Origin: Citricoccus alkalitolerans | GTDB lineage: Bacteria > Actinomycetota > Actinomycetes > Actinomycetales > Micrococcaceae | DNA: 64,000 nt | Reading direction: 5' to 3' | NCBI RefSeq assembly: GCF_039528175.1 | Contig: NZ_BAAALH010000002.1 | Location: 620,001-684,000 of the forward strand | Shown: piece after piece, positions 8,515-17,695 of the stretch | Numbering within the stretch: the stretch's first letter is position 1 | Layout: each line of letters opens with the position of its first letter | Made by a program: the position numbers and the translations under genes | Notes under the pieces: generated by a model | What the model was told of the DNA's origin: nothing | Databases searched by the model: none | Seen by the model: the letters and a program-made list of their open reading frames with translations, nothing else

Positions 8515-9144
8515 TCAACCGTGCAGGATCAGGCTCATCGCCTCGGAGCGGGTGGAGGAGTCGCGGAGCTGGCCCCGGACGGCCGAGGTCACGGTCTTGG
8601 CACCGGGCTTGCGGACGCCACGCATGGACATGCACATGTGCTCGGCCTCGATCACCACGATGGCCCCGCGGGGGCTCAAGTGGGCCATGAGGGCCTCCAC
8701 GATCTGCGTGGTCAGCCGCTCCTGAACCTGGGGACGCCGGGCGAAGACCTCCACCAGCCGGGCCAGCTTGCTCAGTCCGGTGACCAACCCCTCCGGGGAG
8801 GGGATGTAGCCGATGTGGGCGGTGCCGTGGAAGGGCACCAGGTGGTGTTCGCACGTGGAGTAGAACGGGATGTCCTTCACCAGCACGAGTTCCTCATGAG
8901 CGATGTCGAAGGTGACGCCCAGGATGTCACCGGGATCCTGCTTCACGCCGGCGAAGAACTCGCCGTAGGCCTTGGCCACGCGCTTCGGGGTGTCCTGGAG
9001 ACCCTCCCGGTCCGGGTCCTCGCCGATCGCCTCGAGGATCTCGCGCACGGCTGCCTCGATGCGGGGACGGTCCACCCCGGCTGGGGACAGCTCAGCCTCG
9101 TCGTCCACGTCCACGTCCCTCAGGGTGTTCTGTGTCTGCTCCAC
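8515..9144 (-). CDS. folE: GTP cyclohydrolase I
   Basis: First enzyme of folate synthesis: GTP to 7,8-dihydroneopterin triphosphate. The 209-residue protein has the zinc ligands in STCEHHLVPF (Cys98, His101) and EHMCMSMRGV, the GYIPSPEGLVTGLSKLARLVEVFARRPQ stretch (given here in part as GLSKLARLVEVFARRPQ) and the terminal RSEAMSLI. It therefore belongs to the canonical zinc type IA, not FolE2. The GTG start at 9144 has AGGA 8 bases upstream. Located between ftsH and folP, as in most Actinobacteria. Confidence 0.95.
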   Translation of the reverse strand: MEQTQNTLRDVDVDDEAELSPAGVDRPRIEAAVREILEAIGEDPDREGLQDTPKRVAKAYGEFFAGVKQDPGDILGVTFDIAHEELVLVKDIPFYSTCEHHLVPFHGTAHIGYIPSPEGLVTGLSKLARLVEVFARRPQVQERLTTQIVEALMAHLSPRGAIVVIEAEHMCMSMRGVRKPGAKTVTSAVRGQLRDSSTRSEAMSLILHG

Positions 9145-9215
9145 GATTCCGATCCTATCGGTGAGTGAACCGGTGCGGCGGCCGGGCCACCGGGCGGTGG
9201 CCGGTGGCGGACCGG

Positions 9216-11372
9216 TCAGGTCTGGTCGGCGCGAGGCAGGTCCGTGGGGCCCGAGGGCCCCCCGGGCCGGCCGGTCCCGCCGTCGGGCTTCCCGGGCAGC
9301 TGACTGCCGGGGCTGGGGTCCACCGTGGGATTCAGCGAATCCGAGGAGGACTCGGGGTCCACGGGAGGTTCCTGCTCCGGATCGGAGTGACCGTCAGAAC
9401 CCCTGCGGCCGGCGTCGCCTCCCTGGCCGTTCGATCCGGCCTTCTCCGCCACGGCCCGGCGCTCGGCCGGGGACAGGATGGGCGGCTGGTCGGAGACCGG
9501 CCGGTCCTCGCTGGAGAGCCATACGGTGCGGGGCTCGCGTTGGCGGATCTCGGAGAAGATCTCGGCGATCTGGGCCTGGTTGAGGGTCTCCTTGGCCAGC
9601 AGCTCGTAGGCGAGCCGGTCCAGGATCTCCCGGTTCTCGTTGATGATCCAGTATGCCTCGTCATGGGCCTGGTCCAGGAGCTGGCGCACCTCGGCGTCCA
9701 CCAGGCCGGCGACCTGCTCGGAGTATTCACGGCCGCTGCTCATGTCCCGGCCCATGAAGGGCTCACCGCTTCCGGTGCCGAGCTTCACAGCGCCGATGCG
9801 CTCGCTCATGCCGTACTCAGTGACCATCTTCTTGGCCGTGTCTGTGGCCTTGGAGATGTCATTCGAGGCTCCGGTGGACGGATCGTGGAAGATGATCTCC
9901 TCGGCCACGCGGCCGCCCATGGCGTAGGCGAGCTGGTCGAGGAGCTCGTTGCGGGTGACGGAGTACTTGTCGTCCTCCGGGACCACCATGGTGTAGCCGA
10001 GAGCGCGCCCACGCGGCAGGATCGTGATCTTGGTGACGGGCGCCGAATTGCGCAGTCCGGCCGCCACCAGCGCGTGGCCACCCTCGTGATAGGCGGTGAC
10101 CTTTCGCTCGTGCTCCTTCATCAGGCGGGAACGCTTCTGCGGTCCGGCCATGACGCGGTCCACAGCCTCGTCCAGGGCGCGGTCGTCGATCAACTGCGCA
10201 TTGGAGCGGGCCGTGAGGAGTGCGGCCTCGTTGAGGACGTTGGCCAGATCAGCACCGGTGAATCCGGGGGTGCGCTTGGCCAGGCCCCGCAGGTCCACCC
10301 CGGGGGCCATCGGCTTGCCCTGGGCGTGCACGGACAGGATCTGGTGACGGCCCTCCAGGTCCGGGGCCTCCACCGGGATCTGCCGGTCGAACCGGCCCGG
10401 GCGCAGCAGGGCGGGGTCCAGCACGTCGGGCCGGTTGGTGGCCGCGATGAGGATGACGTTGGTGGTGGCGTCGAAACCGTCCATCTCAACCAGCAACTGG
10501 TTCAGGGTCTGCTCGCGTTCGTCATTGCCGCCGCCCACGCCGGCACCACGGTGGCGGCCGACGGCGTCGATCTCGTCCACGAAGATGATGGCCGGGGAGT
10601 TGTTCTTGGCCTGCTCGAACAGGTCGCGCACCCGGGAGGCACCCACGCCCACGAACATCTCGACGAAGTCGGAGCCGGAGATCGAGTAGAACGGCACCCC
10701 GGCCTCGCCGGCCACGGCCTTGGCGAGCAGGGTCTTACCGGTGCCGGGCGGGCCGTACAGCAGCACGCCCTTGGGAATCTTGGCGCCGACGGCCTGGAAC
10801 TTGGCGGGCTCCTCGAGGAATTCCTTGATCTCGTGGAGTTCCTCCACGGCCTCCTCGGCCCCGGCGACGTCCGCGAAGGTCACCTGGGGCATGTCCTTGG
10901 TGATCAGTTTCGCCTTGGACTTGCCGAATTGCATGACCTTGCCGCCGCCGCCCTGCATGCGGGACATCAGGAACCAGAAGACCAGGCCGATCAGGAGGAA
11001 GGGGATGATGAAGCCCAGCATGGACAGCAGCCAGTTGTTCTGCACCGGCTCGTCCGTGAAGCCGTCCAGGCCGGAGGCGTCGATGGTCTCGACCACGTTG
11101 TCCGCACGGGCCGTCGAGTAGTAGAAGTAGACGTCCGTGCCGAGGTCACGGCCGTCCTGGGAGTAGGACTCGCGCAGGGTCAGGTCGACGCGCTGCTCGC
11201 CGTCCTGGATCTTGGCCTGAGCGGCCCTGTCCTCCTCGAGCAGGACGAGGCCCACGTTGGTGTCCACCCGGGCGGAGGATCCCTGCGTCAGCGCCGGGAT
11301 GATCAGCATCAGGAACACGGCGGCCAAAACGATCCAGATGATCGGGCCCTTGAAGACCTTCTTGGCTTTCAA
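9216..11372 (-). CDS. ftsH: ATP-dependent zinc metalloprotease FtsH
   Basis: 718 residues. Membrane AAA+ protease that degrades misassembled membrane proteins and regulators. Order: helix 1 (IIWIVLAAVFLMLIIPAL, near residue 10), an extracytoplasmic region, helix 2 (WLLSMLGFIIPFLLIGLVFW, cut here), Walker A GPPGTGKT (about 207), Walker B IIFVDEID, the second region of homology with AATNRPDVLDPALLRPGRFD, and the protease motif HEGGH (about 427). The C-terminal tail of about 70 residues is Pro/Gly/Asp-rich and disordered. Two tandem TTG codons are possible starts; the second (11372) is 5 bases from AGGAG, the first only 2, so I prefer the second. Confidence 0.95.
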   Translation of the reverse strand: MKAKKVFKGPIIWIVLAAVFLMLIIPALTQGSSARVDTNVGLVLLEEDRAAQAKIQDGEQRVDLTLRESYSQDGRDLGTDVYFYYSTARADNVVETIDASGLDGFTDEPVQNNWLLSMLGFIIPFLLIGLVFWFLMSRMQGGGGKVMQFGKSKAKLITKDMPQVTFADVAGAEEAVEELHEIKEFLEEPAKFQAVGAKIPKGVLLYGPPGTGKTLLAKAVAGEAGVPFYSISGSDFVEMFVGVGASRVRDLFEQAKNNSPAIIFVDEIDAVGRHRGAGVGGGNDEREQTLNQLLVEMDGFDATTNVILIAATNRPDVLDPALLRPGRFDRQIPVEAPDLEGRHQILSVHAQGKPMAPGVDLRGLAKRTPGFTGADLANVLNEAALLTARSNAQLIDDRALDEAVDRVMAGPQKRSRLMKEHERKVTAYHEGGHALVAAGLRNSAPVTKITILPRGRALGYTMVVPEDDKYSVTRNELLDQLAYAMGGRVAEEIIFHDPSTGASNDISKATDTAKKMVTEYGMSERIGAVKLGTGSGEPFMGRDMSSGREYSEQVAGLVDAEVRQLLDQAHDEAYWIINENREILDRLAYELLAKETLNQAQIAEIFSEIRQREPRTVWLSSEDRPVSDQPPILSPAERRAVAEKAGSNGQGGDAGRRGSDGHSDPEQEPPVDPESSSDSLNPTVDPSPGSQLPGKPDGGTGRPGGPSGPTDLPRADQT

Positions 11373-11578
11373 CAACTCTCCTGACCTTGACCTGCTCCGA
11401 TGGGCACGGCGTGTCCATCCGGTACGGCACTGTGCCGTTGACCCGCTGCGGAACGGAGCAACCGGCTCCGGGCAGAGCCGTACCCGTCCACGGTACCGGG
11501 GGACAGTCTACGGCCGGGGTCTGAGAGTTCGCCGTTCGCGGGAGGTGGAATGGCCGCGAGCGCCGTCGGGGAACGGCG

Positions 11579-12130
11579 TCAGGAGTAGACGTGCGGGGCG
11601 AGCGTCCCGATGAAGTCCAGGTTGCGGTACTTCTCGTCGAAGTCCAGGCCGTAGCCGACCACGAACTCGTTGGGGATGTCCTGGCCGACGTACTTGACGT
11701 CGATCTCGACCTTCATGGCCTCCGGCTTGCGCAGGAAGGCGCAGATCTCCACCGAGGCGGGGCCACGGGACTCGAGATTGGTCTTGAGCCAGGACAGCGT
11801 CAGGCCGGAGTCGATGATGTCCTCGACGATGAGCACGTGGCGGCCCATGAGGTCGGCGTCCAGGTCCTTGAGGATCCGCACCACACCGGAGGACTGGGTC
11901 CCCGAGCCATAGGAGGAGACGGCCATGAAGTCGAGGGTGACGTGCGAGTGCAGTGCGCGGGAGAGATCTGCCATGACCATCACCGCCCCCTTGAGCACCG
12001 CCACCAGGAGGACGTCCTTGCCCTCGTAGTCGCGGTCGATCTGGGCTGCCAGATCCTTGATGGTGTCCTGGATCTGCTCTGTGGTCATGAGCACATGATC
12101 CAGGTCGCCGTGCACGTCCTGTGCTTCCAT
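11579..12130 (-). CDS. hpt: Hypoxanthine phosphoribosyltransferase
   Basis: 183 residues. Salvages hypoxanthine/guanine with PRPP. The PRPP-binding motif is VLIVEDIIDSGLTL, preceded by LLVAVLKGAVMVMADLSR (the PPi loop with KG) and the flexible-loop region DFMAVSSYGSGTQSSG; the base-binding end includes VVGYGLDFDEKYRNL. The ATG at 12130 follows AGGAG by about 9 bases. It sits between tilS and ftsH, a conserved tilS-hpt-ftsH neighbourhood in Gram-positive bacteria; the gaps are 36 and about 200 bases. Confidence 0.95.
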   Translation of the reverse strand: MEAQDVHGDLDHVLMTTEQIQDTIKDLAAQIDRDYEGKDVLLVAVLKGAVMVMADLSRALHSHVTLDFMAVSSYGSGTQSSGVVRILKDLDADLMGRHVLIVEDIIDSGLTLSWLKTNLESRGPASVEICAFLRKPEAMKVEIDVKYVGQDIPNEFVVGYGLDFDEKYRNLDFIGTLAPHVYS

Positions 12131-12166
12131 GCGGGCTGCTCCTGCTGCGGGTTTCTGTGGCTTGCG

Positions 12167-13384
12167 CTACCGGGAAGGCGCCGGGGGAACTGGGGGGTCC
12201 GCAAGGGACTCCAGGACCGCTCCGGTGCCGAAGTCCAGTGTCGCATACCCGCCGGTACGACGGCGGTGGGAGACCACGCCGCCCGGCAACTGGACCGGCC
12301 CGGCCGAAGTTCCCCCGCCGGACCGGCCGGCGATCAACCCGTCCACGGCCAGCACGCGTTCGCGGCTGGGCCGCTCACCGCCCGCTGCGACGACGGCGCA
12401 GCCGATGACCCGGTACCGGATCGCGTCCGGCAGCGTCGCCAGCTCCTCCAGTGGCAGGGACACGTTCGCGCCCCGACCGGCCGTGATGTCGGGACGGCTG
12501 CCGGCGCCGGAGACATGTCCGCCGGACCTGTACCTCACGAGTCGCGTGTACTCACGGGAGGCCCACTGCTCGAGGGCATCGGCGTCCTCGGCCGCGATGT
12601 CCGCACTGCGGGCCAGGGCCGCGGATAGGCCGGGGCCCAGACCTGCCTCCGGATCCTCGAGCGCGGGCAGGACGCGGGTGCGGAGCCGCGATCGCAGGTA
12701 TGCCGGGTCCGCGTTGGCCGGATCCTGCCACCAAAGCACGCCGGCCCAGCGGCAGATGATCTCCGTCTCCTCCCGCGTCAGGTCCAGCAGCGGACGCAGG
12801 ATCAGCCCCCGACGGCGGGGGATCCCCGCGAGCGACCGCGTCCCAGATCCCCGGGCGAGACCCAGGAGGACCTGTTCGGCCTGGTCGTCGCGGGTGTGCG
12901 CCAGCAGCACGGCGCCGGAGTCCAGACGCTGGGCGGCGCCCTCGAGCGCGGCGTAGCGGGCCTGGCGGGCCTCGGCCTCGGGTCCGGCGCCGGTGGCGGG
13001 GACCTGGACGCGCTCGATCACCACCGGGTCGAGCCCCAGTTGCCGTGCGATGGCGGCGGCGCGGTCTGCCACGGCCGCGGAGCCCGCCTGGAGACCGTGG
13101 TCCACGACGACGGCGCCCGCACCACCGTCCAGCGCCGGGTTGGCCCGGGTGCGGACAGCCTCCGCGGTGGCCACGGCGAGCGCCAGGGAGTCCGCACCAC
13201 CGGAGAGGCCGACCAGCGGCGTCCGACGGCCCTGGGTGGCGGCAGCGACCGCATGCACGGCCCGGTGGAGGGCCTCCGGCCAACGGAAGGCGGGCGGCCA
13301 GGCCTCCGGGCCGGCCGGAGTCGTGCGGGGGTCCGGGCCGTCCGGTACCGCGTTCAGCCCGTCCCCCGGATGCGCTGGATCCAC
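12167..13384 (-). CDS. tilS: tRNA(Ile)-lysidine synthetase
   Basis: 405 residues. Converts C34 of tRNA-Ile(CAU) to lysidine, allowing AUA reading. The PP-loop ATP-pyrophosphatase motif is VGLSGGADSLALA (near residue 58); ARYAALEGAA, LLAHTRDDQAEQVLLGLARG and RPLLDLTREE are family blocks. The start (GTG, 13384) overlaps the end of the DUF2342 gene by 31 bases; because the first 35 residues are Pro/Gly-rich and unconserved, a later start is possible. Its position before hpt and ftsH is conserved. Confidence 0.93.
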   Translation of the reverse strand: MDPAHPGDGLNAVPDGPDPRTTPAGPEAWPPAFRWPEALHRAVHAVAAATQGRRTPLVGLSGGADSLALAVATAEAVRTRANPALDGGAGAVVVDHGLQAGSAAVADRAAAIARQLGLDPVVIERVQVPATGAGPEAEARQARYAALEGAAQRLDSGAVLLAHTRDDQAEQVLLGLARGSGTRSLAGIPRRRGLILRPLLDLTREETEIICRWAGVLWWQDPANADPAYLRSRLRTRVLPALEDPEAGLGPGLSAALARSADIAAEDADALEQWASREYTRLVRYRSGGHVSGAGSRPDITAGRGANVSLPLEELATLPDAIRYRVIGCAVVAAGGERPSRERVLAVDGLIAGRSGGGTSAGPVQLPGGVVSHRRRTGGYATLDFGTGAVLESLADPPVPPAPSR

Positions 13385-14526
13385 TGTTCCGGGTGCTGGA
13401 TCTCCTGCTCCCCGGGCAGGTTCTCAGCCTTCTCCCACACCACATTGAAGCCGTCCATGCCGAGTTCCCGGACCACATGTTTCACGAATCTCTGACCCTC
13501 ACGGTACTGGCGCATCTTGGCGTCCATGCCCAAGATGCGGCGGATCCAGCGGTCCAGGGAGGAGCGGGTGGCGCCACGGTGATCGAAGCGCTGGCGGATG
13601 GTCTTGACGGTGGGGACCACAGAGGAGTCGATGGCATCCATCACCACGTTGGCGTGCCCCTCCAGCAGGGACATCACAGCGTTGAGGTGGGCGAGGCGCT
13701 TCTTGTCCTCGGGGTCCTGGATCAGCTCGAGCAGACCCATGGAGGCGGGATGCTCCTCCGTGCCCAGCTCGGCGGAGCCCTGGCCCCGCTCCACAGAGTC
13801 AGGGTCCGCCTCCGGCCCCTGCAGCAGGGCCCGGACACGGGCGGAGAGGCGCTCCGGCAGGGTGTCGGCCTTCTCGAACATGCCCGCGACCAGGGCCACG
13901 ATGTGGGACTGCAGGTGCTCGCGCAGCCACGGGGCGGCCGCGAACTGCACACGGTGGGTCTGCTCGTGCAGGCAGACCCAGAGCCGGAAGTCCTCCGGGT
14001 CCACATTCAGCTCCACCCTGACCTCAGCGATGTTGGGTGCCACCAGCAGCAGTCGGCCGCCCTCGGGCCCGGCGGACGTCCCGTCCGGGCCCGACAGGGC
14101 ACAGAACGGCTCGTATTGGCCGAGGACCTTCGAGGAGAGGAAGGCCAGGAGGGCACCGGCCTCCATGGCGGTGGCCACGGTTCCGACTCCACCGGTGGCG
14201 CGGGCATACTCGGCTGGGCGGACCGACTGGACGTGCTCGAAGGCCGGCCCCAGCAGCGTGGAGAAGGCCTGGACATTGGCCTGCGTCCAGGTCGGGCGGT
14301 CCACCACGAGCACCTCGGAATCACGCAGGTCCTCCGCGGCGTCCAGCTGGGTGATCCGGTGGACGTGGTCCACGGACACCTCGGCGGCGCGGCGCAGGCC
14401 GTTGGCCTCACGCTCCGCCTGGTGACGGGTGAACCTAGGCCCGGCGGCACACAGGCGGGCCGCGGTGGAAGCGGCCAAGTCCCAATTCACCGGGGACGGG
14501 ACGCTCTGACTCGCGACGTATTCCAT
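13354..14526 (-). CDS. Zinc-dependent metalloprotease of the DUF2342 (Zincin_2) family
   Basis: 390 residues. The zincin motif HEQTH occurs in LWVCLHEQTHRVQFAA, and a second conserved stretch is LEGHANVVMDAID, whose His/Glu may complete the metal site. The family is actinobacterial and is often annotated as 'coenzyme F420 biosynthesis-associated', a name without experimental support that I do not adopt. It equals Rv3626c in position (between the carboxypeptidase and tilS). The start at 14526 (MEYVAS) is preferred over an in-frame ATG 6 codons earlier because the extra residues are not family-like. Confidence 0.85.
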   Translation of the reverse strand: MEYVASQSVPSPVNWDLAASTAARLCAAGPRFTRHQAEREANGLRRAAEVSVDHVHRITQLDAAEDLRDSEVLVVDRPTWTQANVQAFSTLLGPAFEHVQSVRPAEYARATGGVGTVATAMEAGALLAFLSSKVLGQYEPFCALSGPDGTSAGPEGGRLLLVAPNIAEVRVELNVDPEDFRLWVCLHEQTHRVQFAAAPWLREHLQSHIVALVAGMFEKADTLPERLSARVRALLQGPEADPDSVERGQGSAELGTEEHPASMGLLELIQDPEDKKRLAHLNAVMSLLEGHANVVMDAIDSSVVPTVKTIRQRFDHRGATRSSLDRWIRRILGMDAKMRQYREGQRFVKHVVRELGMDGFNVVWEKAENLPGEQEIQHPEQWIQRIRGTG

Positions 14527-14633
14527 GGACCCATCCCACCACACGGCGGGCCTGACGCACAGAACGCTGTGGCGAGGGCGAGAGCGAGGGCGAGAACGCC
14601 GTCGCGGGGGGCGGATGCGGCGATGGGGGCTGT

Positions 14634-15128
14634 TCAGCCGCGCAGCGTAGCCGCGCGGTCCAGGACGTCTGCGAGGGCGGCGGCCCCGGCGATACGGGCG
14701 GCCTCAGCCGTGGCGCGGAGTTGCTCTCCCGTGGCCAATCCCACCAGCGGGGCTACGGGATCGGGATCCCGGAGTGCGCCAGACTCGGGCGCCAGATGGA
14801 GAGGCTGCCGGGACCGGGAGGCATGGGTGGTCAGGACCGGCTCCGAGGCTTCCACCTCGGCCAGCACCCGGGTCAGATCCTCCTCGTCCTGGCGCTCCTC
14901 CAGCATGACCAGTCGCTCATAGACGGCGGGATTGCCGATCTTGATGCGCTGGGCATTGATCAGTTGGGACAGCATGGGCGCGGAGAGCCCCAGCACTCGG
15001 GCCAGGGACCGTTGGCTGAGCCCGTAGGCGGCCATGATGACGCCGAAGCGCTCAGACAGGGAGATCCCGTAGATGGCCTGCTGCTGGGCGAGGCGCTGAT
15101 CGGTGTCCGGCGAAGGCATGGGGTTCAT
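14634..15128 (-). CDS. Helix-turn-helix DNA-binding protein
   Basis: 164 residues. The region around residues 20-75 reads as an XRE/Cro-like HTH: SERFGVIMAAYGLSQRSLARVLGLSAPMLSQLINA, split at the turn 'GLSQRSLARVLGLS'. The C-terminal half is helical, Ala-rich and shows no recognisable domain. A start at 15119 (MPSPD) has a better-spaced AGGA and is equally possible. The gene lies between the DUF2342 gene and the carboxypeptidase on the same strand; no operator could be assigned. Confidence 0.75.
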   Translation of the reverse strand: MNPMPSPDTDQRLAQQQAIYGISLSERFGVIMAAYGLSQRSLARVLGLSAPMLSQLINAQRIKIGNPAVYERLVMLEERQDEEDLTRVLAEVEASEPVLTTHASRSRQPLHLAPESGALRDPDPVAPLVGLATGEQLRATAEAARIAGAAALADVLDRAATLRG

Positions 15129-15217
15129 CCTAGCCAGATTTCCACTTGCAAAGGCGCGCCGTGGACCTATCCTCGGTCTGTCCAAGGGCACTCCGGCCGG
15201 CAGCCACACACCGTGTC

Positions 15218-16840
15218 CTAGCGGCAGCCGCACCCGGCGAGAACGACGGCCCCGCGGTCCACGGCGAAACGAGCGTTGTCCAGCACGCCCGGCTGGCCGT
15301 TGGCGACGAAGCTGAACAACAGTGTCCGGCCGTCCTCGGTCTTCACGGTGCCGGTCAGTGAGGCGACGGAGCTGAGCGTGCCCGTCTTCGCCTGCACGTT
15401 GCCTGCGGCCTCGGTTCCGACCATGCGCTCCTCCAGCGTGCCCTGCTCCCCGGCCACGGGCAGGCCGGTGACGGCCGCCTCCAGGTCGGGGGCCGTCGTC
15501 GCAACCTGCATGGCCGCGGTCAGCTGGGAGGCGGACACCAGGTTCTCGCCGGAGAGGCCGGAGGCATCCACCAGAGCCAGCCCCGTGGTGTCCACCTCGA
15601 GCCCCGCCAGGGTCTCCTCGATGGTCTGCGCGGCACCCGAGAAACTGCCTGGCGCGCCGGCGGCGAGCGCCAGGTTGCGCCCGGTGGCCTCGGCCACCTG
15701 GTTATCGGAGGACTGGAGCATGTACGTCATCTGCTCGGCCAGCGACGCGGACTGCACGCTCGCCAATTCCGTGCCCGTTGATTCCGGTTCCGGAGACGTC
15801 GGCTCAGCCGCCGCCGAGTCGGCCGGAACCCGGCTCGTCTCCGCGGCGAGGGTGATGTCTAGTTCGAGGGTCTGCGCGTGCGCGGCCAGCTGGTCACGGA
15901 ACACCTCGGCTGCATACAGCGCCGGGTCGTGGAGGCGGTCGGTGTCCCTGCTGGGCACGGCCCTGCCCCCGTAGGTGGCCATCGGCTGCACCACGGAGGC
16001 GTTGCCGGAGGACACGATGTCGCCGCTCCAGTCCGGCGAGGTTGCGGGACCCTCGTAGCCCGAGTCGTCGAGTTGGACCGAGACCGTGCCCGTGGTGCCC
16101 TGGGCCTGGAGAGCCTCGGCCGTCTTCAGCGCCAGCGTTCCGAGCCCGGCTCGTCCGTTCGCCTCATCAGCGTTCGCGCCGGTCCCCAGCATCACGTCTC
16201 CCCCGGCCTCCAGCACGACGGCAGTGCCTTCCGGTCCCGCGGGCATGCCCACGGCCGCCGTGGTGTACCGGTGGTCCGGCCCGAGGACATCCAGGGCGGC
16301 CACGGCGGTCAGGACCTTGACGGCGGAGGCCGGCACCACGGCGGTGTCCGCTCCCTGGTCGTAGAGCAGTTCCCCGGTCAGTCCATCCCGGACCGCGGCG
16401 GAGACGGAGCCGTCCTGCACTGTCAGCGCCTCGTCCAGTAGCGGCGACAAGACCTCCGGGTCCGGACTCGGGACCAACAGCGGTGTCAGATCAGGGAAGT
16501 CCAGGAACTCGGTCAGAGCGGCCACGGCGGAGGCCGCCGCCAGTGGTTCGGCGGTGCTGGCAGGGTCAGCGGTGCTGGGAAGCGCAGTAGTGGAAGACGG
16601 GACGGCGCCGGACGCCTGACTGGGCTGGGAGGAGCCGGCCGACGTCGTGCTGCTGGTGGTGTTGCTGGCGGCCGCACCGGATGTGCCGGTGGACGCCGGG
16701 ACCGGTATGACGGTGCAACCGGCCAGCAGCGTGGCCACCATAGCCCCCAGAGCCACTCGTGCCACCTTCGCCGCTCGCGCGGTCCAGGAGATCGGTCTGC
16801 CCGCGCGGGCGGGCCGGCGCAGGGCAGGGCGTTCGGTCAC
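15218..16840 (-). CDS. dacB: D-alanyl-D-alanine carboxypeptidase/endopeptidase (PBP4 class, S13), lipoprotein
   Basis: 540 residues. Trims peptidoglycan stem peptides on the outer face of the membrane. Serine-peptidase motifs are present: SAVK in VPASAVKVLTAV, SDN in LQSSDNQVAEATGR, and KTG in VQAKTGTLSSVASL. The N-terminus is a basic signal peptide ending in the lipobox LLAGC (Cys about 42), so it is probably a lipoprotein, followed by a Ser/Thr/Ala-rich linker of about 60 residues. The GTG start at 16840 has AGGAAAG 8 bases upstream. It is divergent from ppa, the same arrangement as Rv3627c/Rv3628. Confidence 0.92.
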   Translation of the reverse strand: MTERPALRRPARAGRPISWTARAAKVARVALGAMVATLLAGCTVIPVPASTGTSGAAASNTTSSTTSAGSSQPSQASGAVPSSTTALPSTADPASTAEPLAAASAVAALTEFLDFPDLTPLLVPSPDPEVLSPLLDEALTVQDGSVSAAVRDGLTGELLYDQGADTAVVPASAVKVLTAVAALDVLGPDHRYTTAAVGMPAGPEGTAVVLEAGGDVMLGTGANADEANGRAGLGTLALKTAEALQAQGTTGTVSVQLDDSGYEGPATSPDWSGDIVSSGNASVVQPMATYGGRAVPSRDTDRLHDPALYAAEVFRDQLAAHAQTLELDITLAAETSRVPADSAAAEPTSPEPESTGTELASVQSASLAEQMTYMLQSSDNQVAEATGRNLALAAGAPGSFSGAAQTIEETLAGLEVDTTGLALVDASGLSGENLVSASQLTAAMQVATTAPDLEAAVTGLPVAGEQGTLEERMVGTEAAGNVQAKTGTLSSVASLTGTVKTEDGRTLLFSFVANGQPGVLDNARFAVDRGAVVLAGCGCR

Positions 16841-16958
16841 GGTGGGGCTTTCCTGGTGGGGCGCGGGATACCCTTGATTCTAGACGCCGCGCCTGGCAGC
16901 GCCATCCGGCGCGGTGACCACAGAAGCCCACCCGAAGCAGCGCCTAGGAGCACCGCCC

Positions 16959-17540
16959 ATGAGCCATGACGTCACCATCGAGATCCCGGCTGGATCCCGC
17001 GTCAAGTACGAGTTCGATCACGAGTCCGGACGCCTGCGTCTGGACCGCATCCTCTTCACGTCCATGCAGTACCCCACGCACTACGGGTACTTCGAGGACA
17101 CGCTGGGCGAGGACGGCGACCCGCTGGACGCCATGGTGTTCCTGCCCGGCTTCGACCTCGTTCCCGGTGTGATCGTGGAGGCCCGCCCCATCGGCGTGTT
17201 CAATATGACGGATGACGGCGGCGGCGATGCCAAGCTGCTGTGTGTTCCGGCGGACAAGCGCTTCGACCACATCCAGGAACTCGAGGACATCGACGAGTGG
17301 TTGAAGAAGGAGATCGAGCACTTCTTCACCCGCTACAAGGACCTGGAGCCCGGCAAGTGGGTCAAGGCCGAGGGTTGGCAGGGCCGCGAGGCCGCTGAGG
17401 CTGAACTCGCCGCATCGGTCGAGCGCTTCGCCGCCCACGGCCAGGAGACCCCGGAGGACGAACCGCAGGGCCGCGACGTCGAGACCGAGGAAGAGAACCC
17501 GGCCGTCTCCTCGGGCGCCCCGCAGGGCCGCGACGCCTGA
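16959..17540 (+). CDS. ppa: Inorganic pyrophosphatase (family I)
   Basis: 193 residues. Hydrolyses pyrophosphate to drive biosynthesis. The signature is EDGDPLDAMV with the metal-binding Asp residues; YGYFEDT, DAKLLCVPADK and the terminal FFTRYKDLEPGKWV are family blocks. The ATG at 16959 lies after TAGGAG; a start 15 codons earlier would lack a ribosome site. The last 40 residues are an acidic extension beyond the usual approximately 165-170, containing the duplicated phrase PQGRD. Divergent from dacB; the shared upstream region is only 118 bases. Confidence 0.95.
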   Translation: MSHDVTIEIPAGSRVKYEFDHESGRLRLDRILFTSMQYPTHYGYFEDTLGEDGDPLDAMVFLPGFDLVPGVIVEARPIGVFNMTDDGGGDAKLLCVPADKRFDHIQELEDIDEWLKKEIEHFFTRYKDLEPGKWVKAEGWQGREAAEAELAASVERFAAHGQETPEDEPQGRDVETEEENPAVSSGAPQGRDA

Positions 17541-17570
17541 TCGCCTCCCTGACCTGACCACGTCGAGGGC

Positions 17571-17610
17571 NNNNNNNNNNNNNNNNNNNNNNNNNNNNNN
17601 NNNNNNNNNN
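17571..17610. other. Assembly gap (40 N)
   Basis: Forty undetermined bases between ppa and the SatD-like gene. The flanks are exact inverted repeats of 14 bases: ACCACGTCGAGGGC at 17557-17570 and its complement at 17614-17627. The gap thus falls in the loop of a strong stem, most simply a terminator-like hairpin that defeated sequencing or an assembly join at a palindrome. The true gap length is unknown. Confidence 0.95.
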
Positions 17611-17695
17611 ACGGCCCTCGACGTGGTTAAGAGAAGTTGTCACGAGGGAGGTGGCCCTGCCGGCCGGGGCGCGGGTTGCTGGCAGAATCAAGGCC

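Noticed and set aside
9165..11384. 739-residue plus-strand reading frame
   Set aside because: Antisense to ftsH, whose motifs are complete on the minus strand.
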